From Marimicrobium sp913061115 (GTDB lineage Bacteria > Pseudomonadota > Gammaproteobacteria > Pseudomonadales > Halieaceae), in the NCBI RefSeq assembly GCF_047729875.1, contig NZ_CP159826.1, forward strand, positions 1,674,001 to 1,738,000: a stretch of DNA of 64,000 nucleotides, given 5' to 3'. Below the pieces are notes generated by a model. The model did no database searches. It was not told the DNA's origin and saw only the letters and a list, made by a program, of their open reading frames with translations. Position 1 is the stretch's first letter. Each line of letters opens with the position of its first letter. Position numbers and translations under genes: made by a program. Positions 40,789 to 50,146 of the stretch are shown here, piece by piece.

Positions 40789-42345
40789 TCATCCGCCCTT
40801 CAACCCTTTGTAAAGACTGACACACATCAGCAATAGTATGACGGTAAAGGGAAGGCCTGTAGCAACGGCTCCGGCCTGCAAGGCGCTTAATGCCTCTTTG
40901 CCGCCACCAAACAATAAAGCGCCAGCAATTAAACCCTGCATAACCGCCCAGAAAACCCGTTGTGGCACTGGCGCGTCAATTTTCCCTCCAGCGGTGATGC
41001 TGTCTATCACTAATGAGCCTGAATCAGAGGACGTCACAAAGAATACCAGTACCAGCAGAATGCCCAGGCCTGTCGTGATTTGAGCAAATGGCAGGTTTTC
41101 CAACATTTGAAACGTCGCCAGATTGGCCGAACTGGCTCCCTGTGCCAGTGCGCCAACGCCATTCTGTGCTTGATCGAGCGCACTGAGGCCAAAGGTGCTC
41201 ATCCATACCAGTGTGACCATCGTGGGCACGAGTAAAACGGCAATAATCAGTTCGCGGATGGTGCGGCCACGCGAAATTCTAGCGATAAACATGCCAACGA
41301 AAGGCGACCAGCTGACCCACCAGGCCCAATAAAAGACCGTCCAGTCTTGCATCCAGGTGGCATCTTCGCGATTTAGCCAGTTGCTGAGCGGGATTATATC
41401 GCCCAGATAATTGACGGCCGTTTTGCCGACCCCCTGAGCTATAAGCAAGGTGGGACCAGCAATGAAGACAAACAGCAATAATAAGGCCGCCACACCCATG
41501 TTAATGTTGCTGAGCACTTTCACGCCACCGTCTAACCCCCTAACGACTGAAATAATAGCAATGAAGCTGACCGCAACGACGATGCCAATTCGGGTGTTGA
41601 TTTCGTCTGGGATGCCAAACAGAAAGTGTAGGCCTCCCGATGCCTGCGCAGCCCCCAGGCCCAGCGAAGTGGCCAAGCCGAACATCGTGGCCAACACCGC
41701 CACAATATCAATCAAATGGCCACTCCAGCCCCAGATTCGATCGCCGATCAGCGGATAGAACACCGACCGAATCGTCAAAGGCATGCCTTTATTATGGTAA
41801 AAAAAGGCCAGCGACAGTCCAACAACCGCGTAAATCGCCCAAGCGTGCAGGCCCCAGTGATACATGGTCGCCGACATTGCTAAATCAGCGGCGTGGGGCG
41901 TTAGCGGCTTTGCTCCGAGTGGGGTGCCGCTCTCGCCGTTGTAATACACCATGGGCTCTGCAACGCCCCAAAACATTAGGCCGATGCCCATGCCCGCTGC
42001 GAACAACATGGAAAACCACGACATGCGAGAGAAGTCTGGAGCGGCTTCTGGCCCTCCAAGACGGATGCGCGATACAGGCAGTACACACAGCACTAGGCAA
42101 AATAGCAGCATGCCACTAGCGGACGCCATCAGGAACCAGTCAAAGGTGGTTAAGAACCAGCTTTTAATATCACCAAGCGCCTCATTGACCGCTGCGGGAA
42201 ACACAATAGTGGTGGTGACGAACAGTATGATCAGCAGAGCGCTAGTGATGAATACGGGATTATGAACATCCATACCGAGGACTTCGATGTTGTCTTGGCC
42301 TATCTCATGATCGGTTTCGTAATGTTCGTAGCTGGAATCGGTCAT
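40789..42345 (-). CDS. BCCT family betaine/carnitine/choline-type transporter
   Basis: A 518-residue Na+- or H+-coupled carrier for quaternary ammonium or sulfonium compounds such as glycine betaine or DMSP. The BCCT hallmarks are present: MGIGLMFWGVAEP, and the aromatic helix around WTVFYWAWWVSWSPFVGMFIARISRGRT, plus twelve hydrophobic helices. I use the ATG at 42345; a GTG two codons earlier is possible. The soluble N-terminal tail is acidic and the C-terminal tail very short, so osmosensing by a long tail seems unlikely. Confidence 0.93.
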   Translation of the reverse strand: MTDSSYEHYETDHEIGQDNIEVLGMDVHNPVFITSALLIILFVTTTIVFPAAVNEALGDIKSWFLTTFDWFLMASASGMLLFCLVLCVLPVSRIRLGGPEAAPDFSRMSWFSMLFAAGMGIGLMFWGVAEPMVYYNGESGTPLGAKPLTPHAADLAMSATMYHWGLHAWAIYAVVGLSLAFFYHNKGMPLTIRSVFYPLIGDRIWGWSGHLIDIVAVLATMFGLATSLGLGAAQASGGLHFLFGIPDEINTRIGIVVAVSFIAIISVVRGLDGGVKVLSNINMGVAALLLLFVFIAGPTLLIAQGVGKTAVNYLGDIIPLSNWLNREDATWMQDWTVFYWAWWVSWSPFVGMFIARISRGRTIRELIIAVLLVPTMVTLVWMSTFGLSALDQAQNGVGALAQGASSANLATFQMLENLPFAQITTGLGILLVLVFFVTSSDSGSLVIDSITAGGKIDAPVPQRVFWAVMQGLIAGALLFGGGKEALSALQAGAVATGLPFTVILLLMCVSLYKGLKGG

Positions 42346-42631
42346 AAACACTCAATATTGGGGCGTGTCCAAGAGAAGATACTTAGACATCAAATCTAAC
42401 GAGGCGATATTAGCACTACAAACACGAAAAACTGCAGATAAATTATTGATGTCGATGGTTTTTTTTGTCGACTTCCGCAGGTAAAAATGACGCAATCCGC
42501 TAAATAATCGTGAATACTGCGAAAAAATGTGTTTATATGCGTCTCGCAATCCATAGAACACAAAATAATTACCGTTCTAAGTAAGTTAGCCGCATCGTGT
42601 GTGATTTTTTCATTAAATAGAGGCAATAAGC
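42346..42631. other. Divergent gap between the BCCT and receptor genes
   Basis: 286 AT-rich bases that must hold two divergent promoters. No clean consensus pair or hairpin stands out. The last 30 bases resemble those before the second receptor (45300-45330), marking the edge of the tandem duplication. Confidence 0.4.
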
Positions 42632-45124
42632 GTGTTGAAACGAAAATTATTAGCCAGCGCCGTCGTCGCTGCCAGCGTTACGGGCACTGCCCACGCTCAG
42701 TTGGAAGAAGTCTTGGTGACTGCAACCAAGCGCACCGCAAGCGTCCAGGACATACCCATCGCGGTGAGCGTGCTGGGACAGAAAATGATAGAAGAATTGG
42801 GGATTACAGACTTTACTGATTATGTAATTCAGTTGCCTGCAGTGACGTCTGGCGGCAGCGGACCGGGTCAAAACACGATTTATATTCGCGGCGTTGCGTC
42901 TACTACTCCAACGCTGACAACCTCAGGCGTTGCAGGTCTTTCGCCTAACGTAGCATTATATTTAGACGAGCAGCCCCTGTCACAGCCTGGCCGTAACCTA
43001 GATGTCTATGTTGCAGACATCAACCGCGTAGAAGTGTTGAAGGGCCCACAGGGCACCTTGTTTGGTGCCAGCTCGCAAGCGGGTACCGTGCGTTTGATTA
43101 CCAACAAGCCTGATCCTTCAGGATTCTCCGGTAATGCCCGATTCAGCGCTGCACAAACCAGCGATGGTGATCCGAGCTACAGTGGCGAAGGCATGATCAA
43201 TATCCCTATCAGCGATAGCTTCACGGCACGCGCCGTGGTGTATGCCGACCAACAGGGCGGCTATATTGATAATGTTGCGGGTAGCGTTGATGCCTCTTCA
43301 AGCGCGCGTTTTCGTCCTGCAGGCACGATGCGAGCGAACGGTGTGCCGGTGAGCGCTGGTCGTGCGGGCTTTCAGGCTGGCGCTGACCTCTCGGGTGTAA
43401 ACTTTCTGAGCGCCAACAATAGCGATCGAACAGAAGATAATTTTAACGGCACGACCTATGCCGGGGGTCGTCTGAGCGGCCTGTGGAACATTAATGATGA
43501 TTGGGATTTGTTGGTGGGTGTGGCAAATCAGTCCATCGATACCGACGGTGTATTTTTTGTTGACCCTAACCTAGGGGACCTTGAGATACAGCGTTACGAG
43601 AAAGATTCACTCAGTGATGATTTTGATAACTACAACTGGACACTGACAGGTCGCGTATCCGACCTAGAACTGCTGTATACGGGCGCCTATACCGACCGTA
43701 AAACCGATCAGTCTGTCGATTACACCGATTACCTGTTCGTCGGTCAGTACCTGCCGTATTACATTTGTACCTCGGCCGCAGTCTATCCTGGGGACAGCGC
43801 TCCTGGCGGAACGTGTCAGTCTCCAGCGTTGTTTGTTAACAGCGAAACGAAGACAACGGTACAAACGCATGAATTTCGTGTGTCTACCAACGCCGAAGAT
43901 CGCTTTCGCGCAACGGTAGGCGCATTTTATAGTGAAATGGATTTACGAGAATTGAATTCGTTCACCTACCCCGGGTCAGAAATTATTGGCTTTGGTCCGA
44001 ACTTTTCTGCTGAGCCGTCTTCCGCCGAAGACAAGGGGCAGTGGCCGAAGGGTGTCATTTTTCGCAACGACGTGAAACGCACGGATGAGCAAATGGCGGC
44101 ATTTGCCTCGTTAGATTTCGATATCACTGATCAGTTTACCGCCACGCTTGGTGCGCGCTACTACGATGTTGAGGTTGATCTGGTAGGCAGTGCCAAAGGC
44201 TCGTTTTATACAAAAGGGGAAACCGAATATCCGTCACCAAGAGGCCCGGACGGACCCGGCACATACGAAGCTTATAGCGCTAGCAAAAGCCTAGACCTAT
44301 TATTCAGTGGCGAAAACGATAAAGCCAAGACTGATGGGGTTATTGGCCGGGCTAGCTTAGCGTGGACGCCCACTGACGATCAAATGTATTACGCAACATG
44401 GTCACAAGGCTTTCGCCCTGGCCTGTTGAATCGCCCTGGCGGTCAGTGCAATGCGGCGGGCTCGTTTTGTGTCCCGTTTGCACTCGACACCGATACCGTT
44501 GACAACTATGAATTGGGCTGGAAAGTTGACCTATTGGATAACCGCCTACGCTTTAACGGCAGCATCTTCTACATTGAGATCGAAGATCTGCAAACCTCTA
44601 TATTCGATCCTAGTATCTCCAACCTGTTCTTTTCGGCTAACGCAGCTAACGCGGAGGTCAAGGGTATTGAGGGTGAGTTAACCTGGGCGCCAGAAAATGT
44701 CGAGGGTCTGACACTTAGCGGCGGTATTTCTTTGCTGGATACCGAAATCACTGACGTGAAGGACGGTATCGGTGATGTCGTCAAGGGTGATGAACTAGCG
44801 TTTGCGCCCGAGTTTAAGGGCAACCTTCAGGCGCGTTACCAGTGGGATTTAAGCGACGGTATGCAGGCTCACGTGATGGGCAACGCGGCTTACTCGGATA
44901 CTTCTTACACCGACATCGTTGACATTAACCGGATTGAACTGGATAGCTGGTTTCTCTTAGGGGCAACGGCTGGCGTCAGTACTGAGGAGTGGACAGCAGA
45001 AGTCTATGCTGACAACCTCACCGATGAGTCGGCAGAGTTGTCAGGTGGCTTCGGTTATGACGTTGAGCGCATCACGGTGGCACGTCCTCTGACTATCGGG
45101 GTGCGGTTCTCTCTCAACTTCTAG
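42632..45124 (+). CDS. TonB-dependent receptor, copy 1
   Basis: An 830-residue outer-membrane receptor. Signal peptide ending GTAHA, TonB box EEVLVTATKR, plug domain (about 40-150, with PNVALYLDEQPLSQPG and RVEVLKGPQGTLFGASSQAG) and a beta-barrel ending in the aromatic GVRFSLNF. It imports an unknown large or scarce substrate powered by TonB-ExbBD. The GTG start follows AGAGGCAATAAGC, the same leader as copy 2. Nearly identical to copy 2 except for blocks around 43350 and 43770-44340, likely extracellular loops. Confidence 0.92.
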   Translation: MLKRKLLASAVVAASVTGTAHAQLEEVLVTATKRTASVQDIPIAVSVLGQKMIEELGITDFTDYVIQLPAVTSGGSGPGQNTIYIRGVASTTPTLTTSGVAGLSPNVALYLDEQPLSQPGRNLDVYVADINRVEVLKGPQGTLFGASSQAGTVRLITNKPDPSGFSGNARFSAAQTSDGDPSYSGEGMINIPISDSFTARAVVYADQQGGYIDNVAGSVDASSSARFRPAGTMRANGVPVSAGRAGFQAGADLSGVNFLSANNSDRTEDNFNGTTYAGGRLSGLWNINDDWDLLVGVANQSIDTDGVFFVDPNLGDLEIQRYEKDSLSDDFDNYNWTLTGRVSDLELLYTGAYTDRKTDQSVDYTDYLFVGQYLPYYICTSAAVYPGDSAPGGTCQSPALFVNSETKTTVQTHEFRVSTNAEDRFRATVGAFYSEMDLRELNSFTYPGSEIIGFGPNFSAEPSSAEDKGQWPKGVIFRNDVKRTDEQMAAFASLDFDITDQFTATLGARYYDVEVDLVGSAKGSFYTKGETEYPSPRGPDGPGTYEAYSASKSLDLLFSGENDKAKTDGVIGRASLAWTPTDDQMYYATWSQGFRPGLLNRPGGQCNAAGSFCVPFALDTDTVDNYELGWKVDLLDNRLRFNGSIFYIEIEDLQTSIFDPSISNLFFSANAANAEVKGIEGELTWAPENVEGLTLSGGISLLDTEITDVKDGIGDVVKGDELAFAPEFKGNLQARYQWDLSDGMQAHVMGNAAYSDTSYTDIVDINRIELDSWFLLGATAGVSTEEWTAEVYADNLTDESAELSGGFGYDVERITVARPLTIGVRFSLNF

Positions 45125-45141
45125 GTTGCCGGAAGAGTTTT

Positions 45142-45169
45142 AAAAACGCCCCTTGCGGGGCGTTTTTTT
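45142..45169 (+). terminator. Intrinsic terminator after receptor copy 1
   Basis: AAACGCCCC-TTG-CGGGGCGTTT with seven Ts. An equivalent stands after copy 2. Confidence 0.85.
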
Positions 45170-45330
45170 GTCTGTGAATCACGCCAGCCGGTTAGCTCCG
45201 TGCCCATTACTTCAGTACAGTGGGATGCGTAAATAATCGTAATCGAGGTACCGGCTGACCGCCAACGAAACCGGTGAACAATTATTAGCCAGATCGTTTG
45301 CAATCTTTTCATAACATAGGGGCAATAAGC
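45170..45330 (+). other. Fragment of the sulfotransferase 5' end between the receptors
   Basis: GCGTAAATAATCGTAATCGAGGT and the next 40 bases match the leader and first codons of the TPR-sulfotransferase (47917-47975). The start codon has become CTG and the reading frame stops within about 20 codons. After this the sequence switches to the leader of receptor copy 2. This is a footprint of the tandem duplication. Confidence 0.75.
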
Positions 45331-47814
45331 GTGTTGAAACGAAATATACTAGCCAGTGCTGTCGTCGCTGCCAGTGTTACGGGCACTGCCCATGCTCAGT
45401 TGGAAGAAGTATTAGTGACCGCAACCAAGCGTACTGCAAGTGTGCAGGACATACCGATCGCGGTAAGCGTGTTGGGACAGAAAGCAATTGAAGAACTGGG
45501 CATTACAGACTTTACGGATTATGTGATTCAGTTGCCTGCGGTGACGTCCGGCGGCAGCGGACCGGGCCAAAATACGATTTATATTCGTGGCGTTGCGTCT
45601 ACTACGCCAACCCTTACAACATCCGGTGTGGCAGGGTTGTCGCCGAACGTTGCGCTTTACCTTGACGAGCAACCCCTGTCTCAGCCTGGTCGCAACCTAG
45701 ACGTCTATGTAGCCGATATCAACCGCGTAGAGGTTTTGAAGGGCCCACAGGGCACGTTGTTTGGTGCCAGCTCGCAAGCGGGTACCGTGCGTTTAATCAC
45801 CAACAGGCCTGATCCTTCAGGGTTCTCCGGTAATGCCCGATTCAGCGCTGCACAAACCAGCGATGGTGATCCGAGCTACAGTGGCGAAGGCATGATCAAC
45901 ATTCCTATCAGCGATAGCTTCACGGCACGCGCCGTGGTGTATGCCGACCAACAGGGCGGCTATATTGATAATGTCGCGGGTAGCGTTGATGCTTCTTCAA
46001 GCGCGCGTTTTCGTCCTGCAGGCACGATGCGAGCGAACGGTGTGCCGGTGAGTGATGCTCGGAAAGGCAAGCAGGCTGGCGCTGACCTCTCGGGTGTAAA
46101 CTTTCTGAGCGCCAACAATAGCGATCGAACAGAAGATAACTTTAACGGCACGACCTATGCCGGGGGTCGTCTCAGCGGCCTGTGGAACATTAATGACGAT
46201 TGGGACCTGTTGGTGGGCGTGGCAAATCAGTCTATCGATACCGACGGCGTATTTTTTGTTGACCCTAACCTAGGCGACCTCGAGATACAGCGTTACGAGA
46301 AAGATTCACTCAGTGATGATTTTGATAACTACAACTGGACACTGACAGGTCGCGTATTAGAAGACCTCCAGTTGCTGTATACCGGTGCCTATACCGACCG
46401 TAAAACCGATCAGTCTGTCGATTACACTGACTACTTGTTTGTGGGCCAATATCTGCCTTATTACATCTGCGACTATTCCGTAACGGACAACCAGAACGCG
46501 GGCTTGCCTAATCCTGCCGGTACGTGCCAGGCGCCCGGCATTTTTGTCAATAGTGAAACAAAGACAACGGTGCAAACACATGAGTTCCGTGTGTCTAGCA
46601 GCGACGAGGATCGCTTTCGCTACACAGTAGGTGCGTTTTACAGCGAGATGGACCTGCGCGAAATCAATTCGTTTACCTATCCTGGTTCAGAAAGCGCCGT
46701 TGCTGCTAACGGTGTGGTCGGATTTGGCCCTAATTTCTCTGCCGAACCGTCCTCTGCTAAAGATAAGGGGCAGTGGCCGGAAGGCGTTATTTTCCGTAAC
46801 GACGTGAAGCGTACTGATGAGCAAATGGCTGCATTCGCCTCGGTAGATTTCGATATTACCGATCAGTTTACTGTGACTCTTGGTACACGGTACTACGATG
46901 TTCAGGTCGATCTGCTTGGCAGTGCGTCTGGCTCTTTTGGTAACTTCGGGGCCTCGCAAGACAACAACGCGGGCAACAACCTGAACGAAATTTTCAGTGG
47001 CGAAAACGACAAAGCCGAGACAGACGGGTTCATCTACAGGGCTAGTTTGGCCTGGACACCGACAGATGATCAAATGTATTACGCTACCTACTCAGAGGGC
47101 TTTCGTCCTGGTCTATTGAACCGCCCCGGCGGCGATTGTAATGCAGACGGCAGCTTTTGTGTGCCATTCACTATCGAGTCGGACACAGTGAGCAACTATG
47201 AAGCGGGTTGGAAAGTTGACCTGTTGGATAACCGCCTACGCTTTAACGGCAGCATCTTTTACATTGAGATCGAAGATCTGCAAACCTCTATATTCGATCC
47301 GAGTATCTCCAACCTGTTCTTTTCGGCTAACGCAGCTAACGCGGAGGTCAAGGGTATTGAGGGTGAGTTAACCTGGGCGCCAGAAAATGTCGAGGGTCTG
47401 ACACTTAGCGGCGGTATTTCTTTGCTGGATACCGAAATCACTGACGTGAAGGACGGTATCGGTGATGTCGTCAAGGGTGATGAACTAGCGTTTGCGCCCG
47501 AGTTTAAGGGCAACCTTCAGGCGCGTTACCAGTGGGATTTAAGCGACGGTATGCAGGCTCACGTGATGGGCAACGCGGCTTACTCGGATACTTCTTACAC
47601 CGACATCGTTGACATTAACCGGATTGAACTGGATAGCTGGTTTCTCTTAGGGGCAACGGCTGGCGTCAGTACTGAGGAGTGGACAGCAGAAGTCTATGCT
47701 GACAACCTCACCGATGAGTCGGCAGAGTTGTCAGGTGGCTTCGGTTATGACGTTGAGCGCATCACGGTGGCACGTCCTCTGACTATCGGGGTGCGGTTCT
47801 CTCTGAACTTCTAG
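45331..47814 (+). CDS. TonB-dependent receptor, copy 2
   Basis: An 827-residue paralogue of the receptor at 42632, same signal peptide, TonB box, plug and barrel end. I start at the GTG at 45331, in the same leader context as copy 1; the longer frame from 45298 runs into duplicated leader DNA. The 3' third (from about 44600 and 47290) is almost identical in DNA between the copies, while the 5' part carries more silent differences and the barrel middle differs in length and sequence. The two may bind related but different substrates. Confidence 0.92.
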   Translation: MLKRNILASAVVAASVTGTAHAQLEEVLVTATKRTASVQDIPIAVSVLGQKAIEELGITDFTDYVIQLPAVTSGGSGPGQNTIYIRGVASTTPTLTTSGVAGLSPNVALYLDEQPLSQPGRNLDVYVADINRVEVLKGPQGTLFGASSQAGTVRLITNRPDPSGFSGNARFSAAQTSDGDPSYSGEGMINIPISDSFTARAVVYADQQGGYIDNVAGSVDASSSARFRPAGTMRANGVPVSDARKGKQAGADLSGVNFLSANNSDRTEDNFNGTTYAGGRLSGLWNINDDWDLLVGVANQSIDTDGVFFVDPNLGDLEIQRYEKDSLSDDFDNYNWTLTGRVLEDLQLLYTGAYTDRKTDQSVDYTDYLFVGQYLPYYICDYSVTDNQNAGLPNPAGTCQAPGIFVNSETKTTVQTHEFRVSSSDEDRFRYTVGAFYSEMDLREINSFTYPGSESAVAANGVVGFGPNFSAEPSSAKDKGQWPEGVIFRNDVKRTDEQMAAFASVDFDITDQFTVTLGTRYYDVQVDLLGSASGSFGNFGASQDNNAGNNLNEIFSGENDKAETDGFIYRASLAWTPTDDQMYYATYSEGFRPGLLNRPGGDCNADGSFCVPFTIESDTVSNYEAGWKVDLLDNRLRFNGSIFYIEIEDLQTSIFDPSISNLFFSANAANAEVKGIEGELTWAPENVEGLTLSGGISLLDTEITDVKDGIGDVVKGDELAFAPEFKGNLQARYQWDLSDGMQAHVMGNAAYSDTSYTDIVDINRIELDSWFLLGATAGVSTEEWTAEVYADNLTDESAELSGGFGYDVERITVARPLTIGVRFSLNF

Positions 47815-47828
47815 GCTACGAAGATGTT

Positions 47829-47856
47829 AAAAACGCCCCTATGGGGCGTTTTTTTT
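47829..47856 (+). terminator. Intrinsic terminator after receptor copy 2
   Basis: AAAACGCCCC-TAT-GGGGCGTTTT with eight Ts. Confidence 0.85.
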
Positions 47857-47941
47857 GGCTTGGAATTACGCCAGTCGGTTAGCCCCGAGCCCGTTACTTC
47901 AGTACAATAGAGCGCGTAAATAATCGTAATCGAGGTGCCGG

Positions 47942-49942
47942 GTGACCGCTAACGAAAACGCTGAGCAGCTGCAATCTATCCAGCGACTCGTCGCGAGCGA
48001 GCAATTCGCTGTTGCGCTGGAGCAGCTTAAATCCTTGCTGGAAGAGGACGCCGACCAACCCGACGTGCTCTACATGACGGCAGTGTGTCACCGCTACCTG
48101 CGACAATGGCAGGAGGCGCAGTCTTACCTTGATCGCTTGCTGCTGCTGGCGCCTGAACACGGCCGAGGTCATCAGGAGCGCGGTCATCTGCTGCGAGCTC
48201 AGGAAATGCCAGGCGTGGCACTGCTCAGTTATCAGCGTGCCTGCCAGATTAATCCCGCGCTTGATGCCAGCTGGCGTGGCCAACTCGAAATGGCCGTGCA
48301 AGTGGGCGATGATGCACAGGCAAATCAGGCGCGACACCAGCTGCAGCGTTTGCAGGCATTGCCCAAACCGCTCATAGCCGTGACGGACTTGCTATCCCAG
48401 CGTAAACTCCTCAAAGCAGAGACACTCTGCCGCCAGTTTTTGCAAAAAGTCCCACGCCACGTTGAAGCAATGCGTTTGCTGGCTGATATTGGTATCCGGC
48501 TGGGGGCGATGGATGATGCCGAGTTCTTGCTTGAAAGCGCCGTCTTATTCGAGCCCGACAATCAGCAGGTTCGCATTGACTACGTTCAGGTATTACGCAA
48601 GCGTCAAAAGTTTGCCAATGCTCTAGGGCAAGCCAAGTTGCTGCTCGACAGTGCTCAAGACAATCCCCAGTTCCAATCACTGTACGCCATTGAGCTAATG
48701 CAAACGGGGGATTACACCGGTGCGCTAGACTACTTTGATAGGGTGTTGGCGCGTTTGCCCGGTGACGCCATTACATTGACGTCGCGTGGCCATGCACTCA
48801 AAACATCAGGCCAACAGCAAGAAGCGGTCGAATCTTACCGTATGGCCCTGGCTGGCCATCCTGATCACGGTGAGGCCTATTACTCGCTGGCCAACTTGAA
48901 GACCTATCGCTTTACAGCGGCTGAAGTGAATCGCATGCAGCAGCAGGAGGGCGGTCTATCTGCCAACCCGATGTCGCAGGTCTACCTGATGTTTGCGTTG
49001 GGCAAAGCGCATGAAGATCTGGGTGAATACTCAACCGCGTTTAACTATTACCAGCGGGGCAACGACTTAAAGCGTGCCCAAAGCGGATACGACGCACAGA
49101 AGATGGGTGTTGAGCTGCAAGCGCAGGCAACATTTTTCAGCAAAGACGTATTCACGTCTCGCGCAGATAGCGGCGACCCTGCCTGCGACCCTATTTTTAT
49201 CGTCGGTTTACCACGTGCAGGGTCAACACTGCTGGAACAAATTTTAGCGTCGCACAGTTTGGTCGATGGCACGCTTGAGCTGCCCAATATTTTGTCTATC
49301 GCCCAGTCGCTACGACGACGTGGTCAGGGGGAGGGGAGCGCTGAATACCCGGCAATCATTGCAGATATGTCGGCATTGGAACTGCGTGAGCTGGGTGAAA
49401 AGTATCTGGCAGAAACCGCTATTCACCGCCAAGACGCGCCTTATTTTATCGATAAGATGCCGAACAATTTTCGGCACATAGGCCTGATCAAGTTAATCCT
49501 GCCCAATGCAAAAATCATCGACGCACGTCGGCATCCCATGGCCTGCTGCTTTAGTGGCTACAAGCAGCTATTTGCTGAGGGGCAAGAGTTTAGTTATGAC
49601 CTTGATGACGTGGGCAGTTATTACCGCGATTATGTGACGCTGATGGACCATTGGCAGACCGTGTTGCCCGGTGACATTCTGCAGGTCAATTACGAGCAAG
49701 TTGTGGGCGACCTGGAGGGGCAGGTGCGCCGGCTGCTCGACTACTGCGGCCTGCCCTTTGAAGCACAGACACTTGAATTTCACGATACCGAACGCTCCGT
49801 GCGCACGGCCAGTTCAGAGCAGGTGCGCCAGCCATTGTATCGCGACGGCCTCGATCAGTGGCGAAACTTTGAGGCCGAACTGCAGCCGCTTGAGGCGCAG
49901 CTGTCTGATATTATTCAGCGCTACGAACAATCAGTAGCCTGA
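47942..49942 (+). CDS. TPR-repeat sulfotransferase
   Basis: A 666-residue protein: about nine tetratricopeptide repeats (1-330, e.g. ALDYFDRVLARLPGDAITLTSRGHALKTSG and EAYYSLANLK) and a C-terminal sulfotransferase from about 415, with FIVGLPRAGSTLLEQIL binding PAPS and IIDARRHPMACCFSGYKQLF. Such proteins often stand next to TonB-dependent receptors in marine and sphingomonad genomes; their substrate is unknown. The GTG start follows a GAGGTG. It lies behind receptor copy 2 with an intervening terminator, so it probably has its own promoter. Confidence 0.88.
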   Translation: MTANENAEQLQSIQRLVASEQFAVALEQLKSLLEEDADQPDVLYMTAVCHRYLRQWQEAQSYLDRLLLLAPEHGRGHQERGHLLRAQEMPGVALLSYQRACQINPALDASWRGQLEMAVQVGDDAQANQARHQLQRLQALPKPLIAVTDLLSQRKLLKAETLCRQFLQKVPRHVEAMRLLADIGIRLGAMDDAEFLLESAVLFEPDNQQVRIDYVQVLRKRQKFANALGQAKLLLDSAQDNPQFQSLYAIELMQTGDYTGALDYFDRVLARLPGDAITLTSRGHALKTSGQQQEAVESYRMALAGHPDHGEAYYSLANLKTYRFTAAEVNRMQQQEGGLSANPMSQVYLMFALGKAHEDLGEYSTAFNYYQRGNDLKRAQSGYDAQKMGVELQAQATFFSKDVFTSRADSGDPACDPIFIVGLPRAGSTLLEQILASHSLVDGTLELPNILSIAQSLRRRGQGEGSAEYPAIIADMSALELRELGEKYLAETAIHRQDAPYFIDKMPNNFRHIGLIKLILPNAKIIDARRHPMACCFSGYKQLFAEGQEFSYDLDDVGSYYRDYVTLMDHWQTVLPGDILQVNYEQVVGDLEGQVRRLLDYCGLPFEAQTLEFHDTERSVRTASSEQVRQPLYRDGLDQWRNFEAELQPLEAQLSDIIQRYEQSVA

Positions 49943-50146
49943 GCGTTACGACAGCAGCGCGACCCAAGACAAAACGCCAGATTAAGGTCGGTTAGTGCTG
50001 ATTAGTGCCGGTTAGTCCGACAGGCGCGATGATTGAGTTCATCGACTGCGGAACTTTTGGTTGCTCTCGTTGCCTTTATAAGGTCAACTACATTAATATT
50101 ATTAATTATGCAGCGATTAGCCGCTATTTATGCTCAAGGAGTGATC
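49943..50146. other. Intergenic leader of the GDG-linker lipoprotein
   Basis: 204 bases. A frame open from 50033 continues into the next gene, but AAGGAG before the ATG at 50147 argues for the later start. No other element seen. Confidence 0.4.

Larger units (their letters stand above)
42606..47975. repeat. Tandem duplication of about 2.7 kb
   Basis: Unit 1 runs from about 42606 to 45280, unit 2 from about 45305 to 47975. Each comprises leader, receptor, terminator and the promoter and first codons of the sulfotransferase. Only unit 2 is followed by the complete sulfotransferase. Confidence 0.85.
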
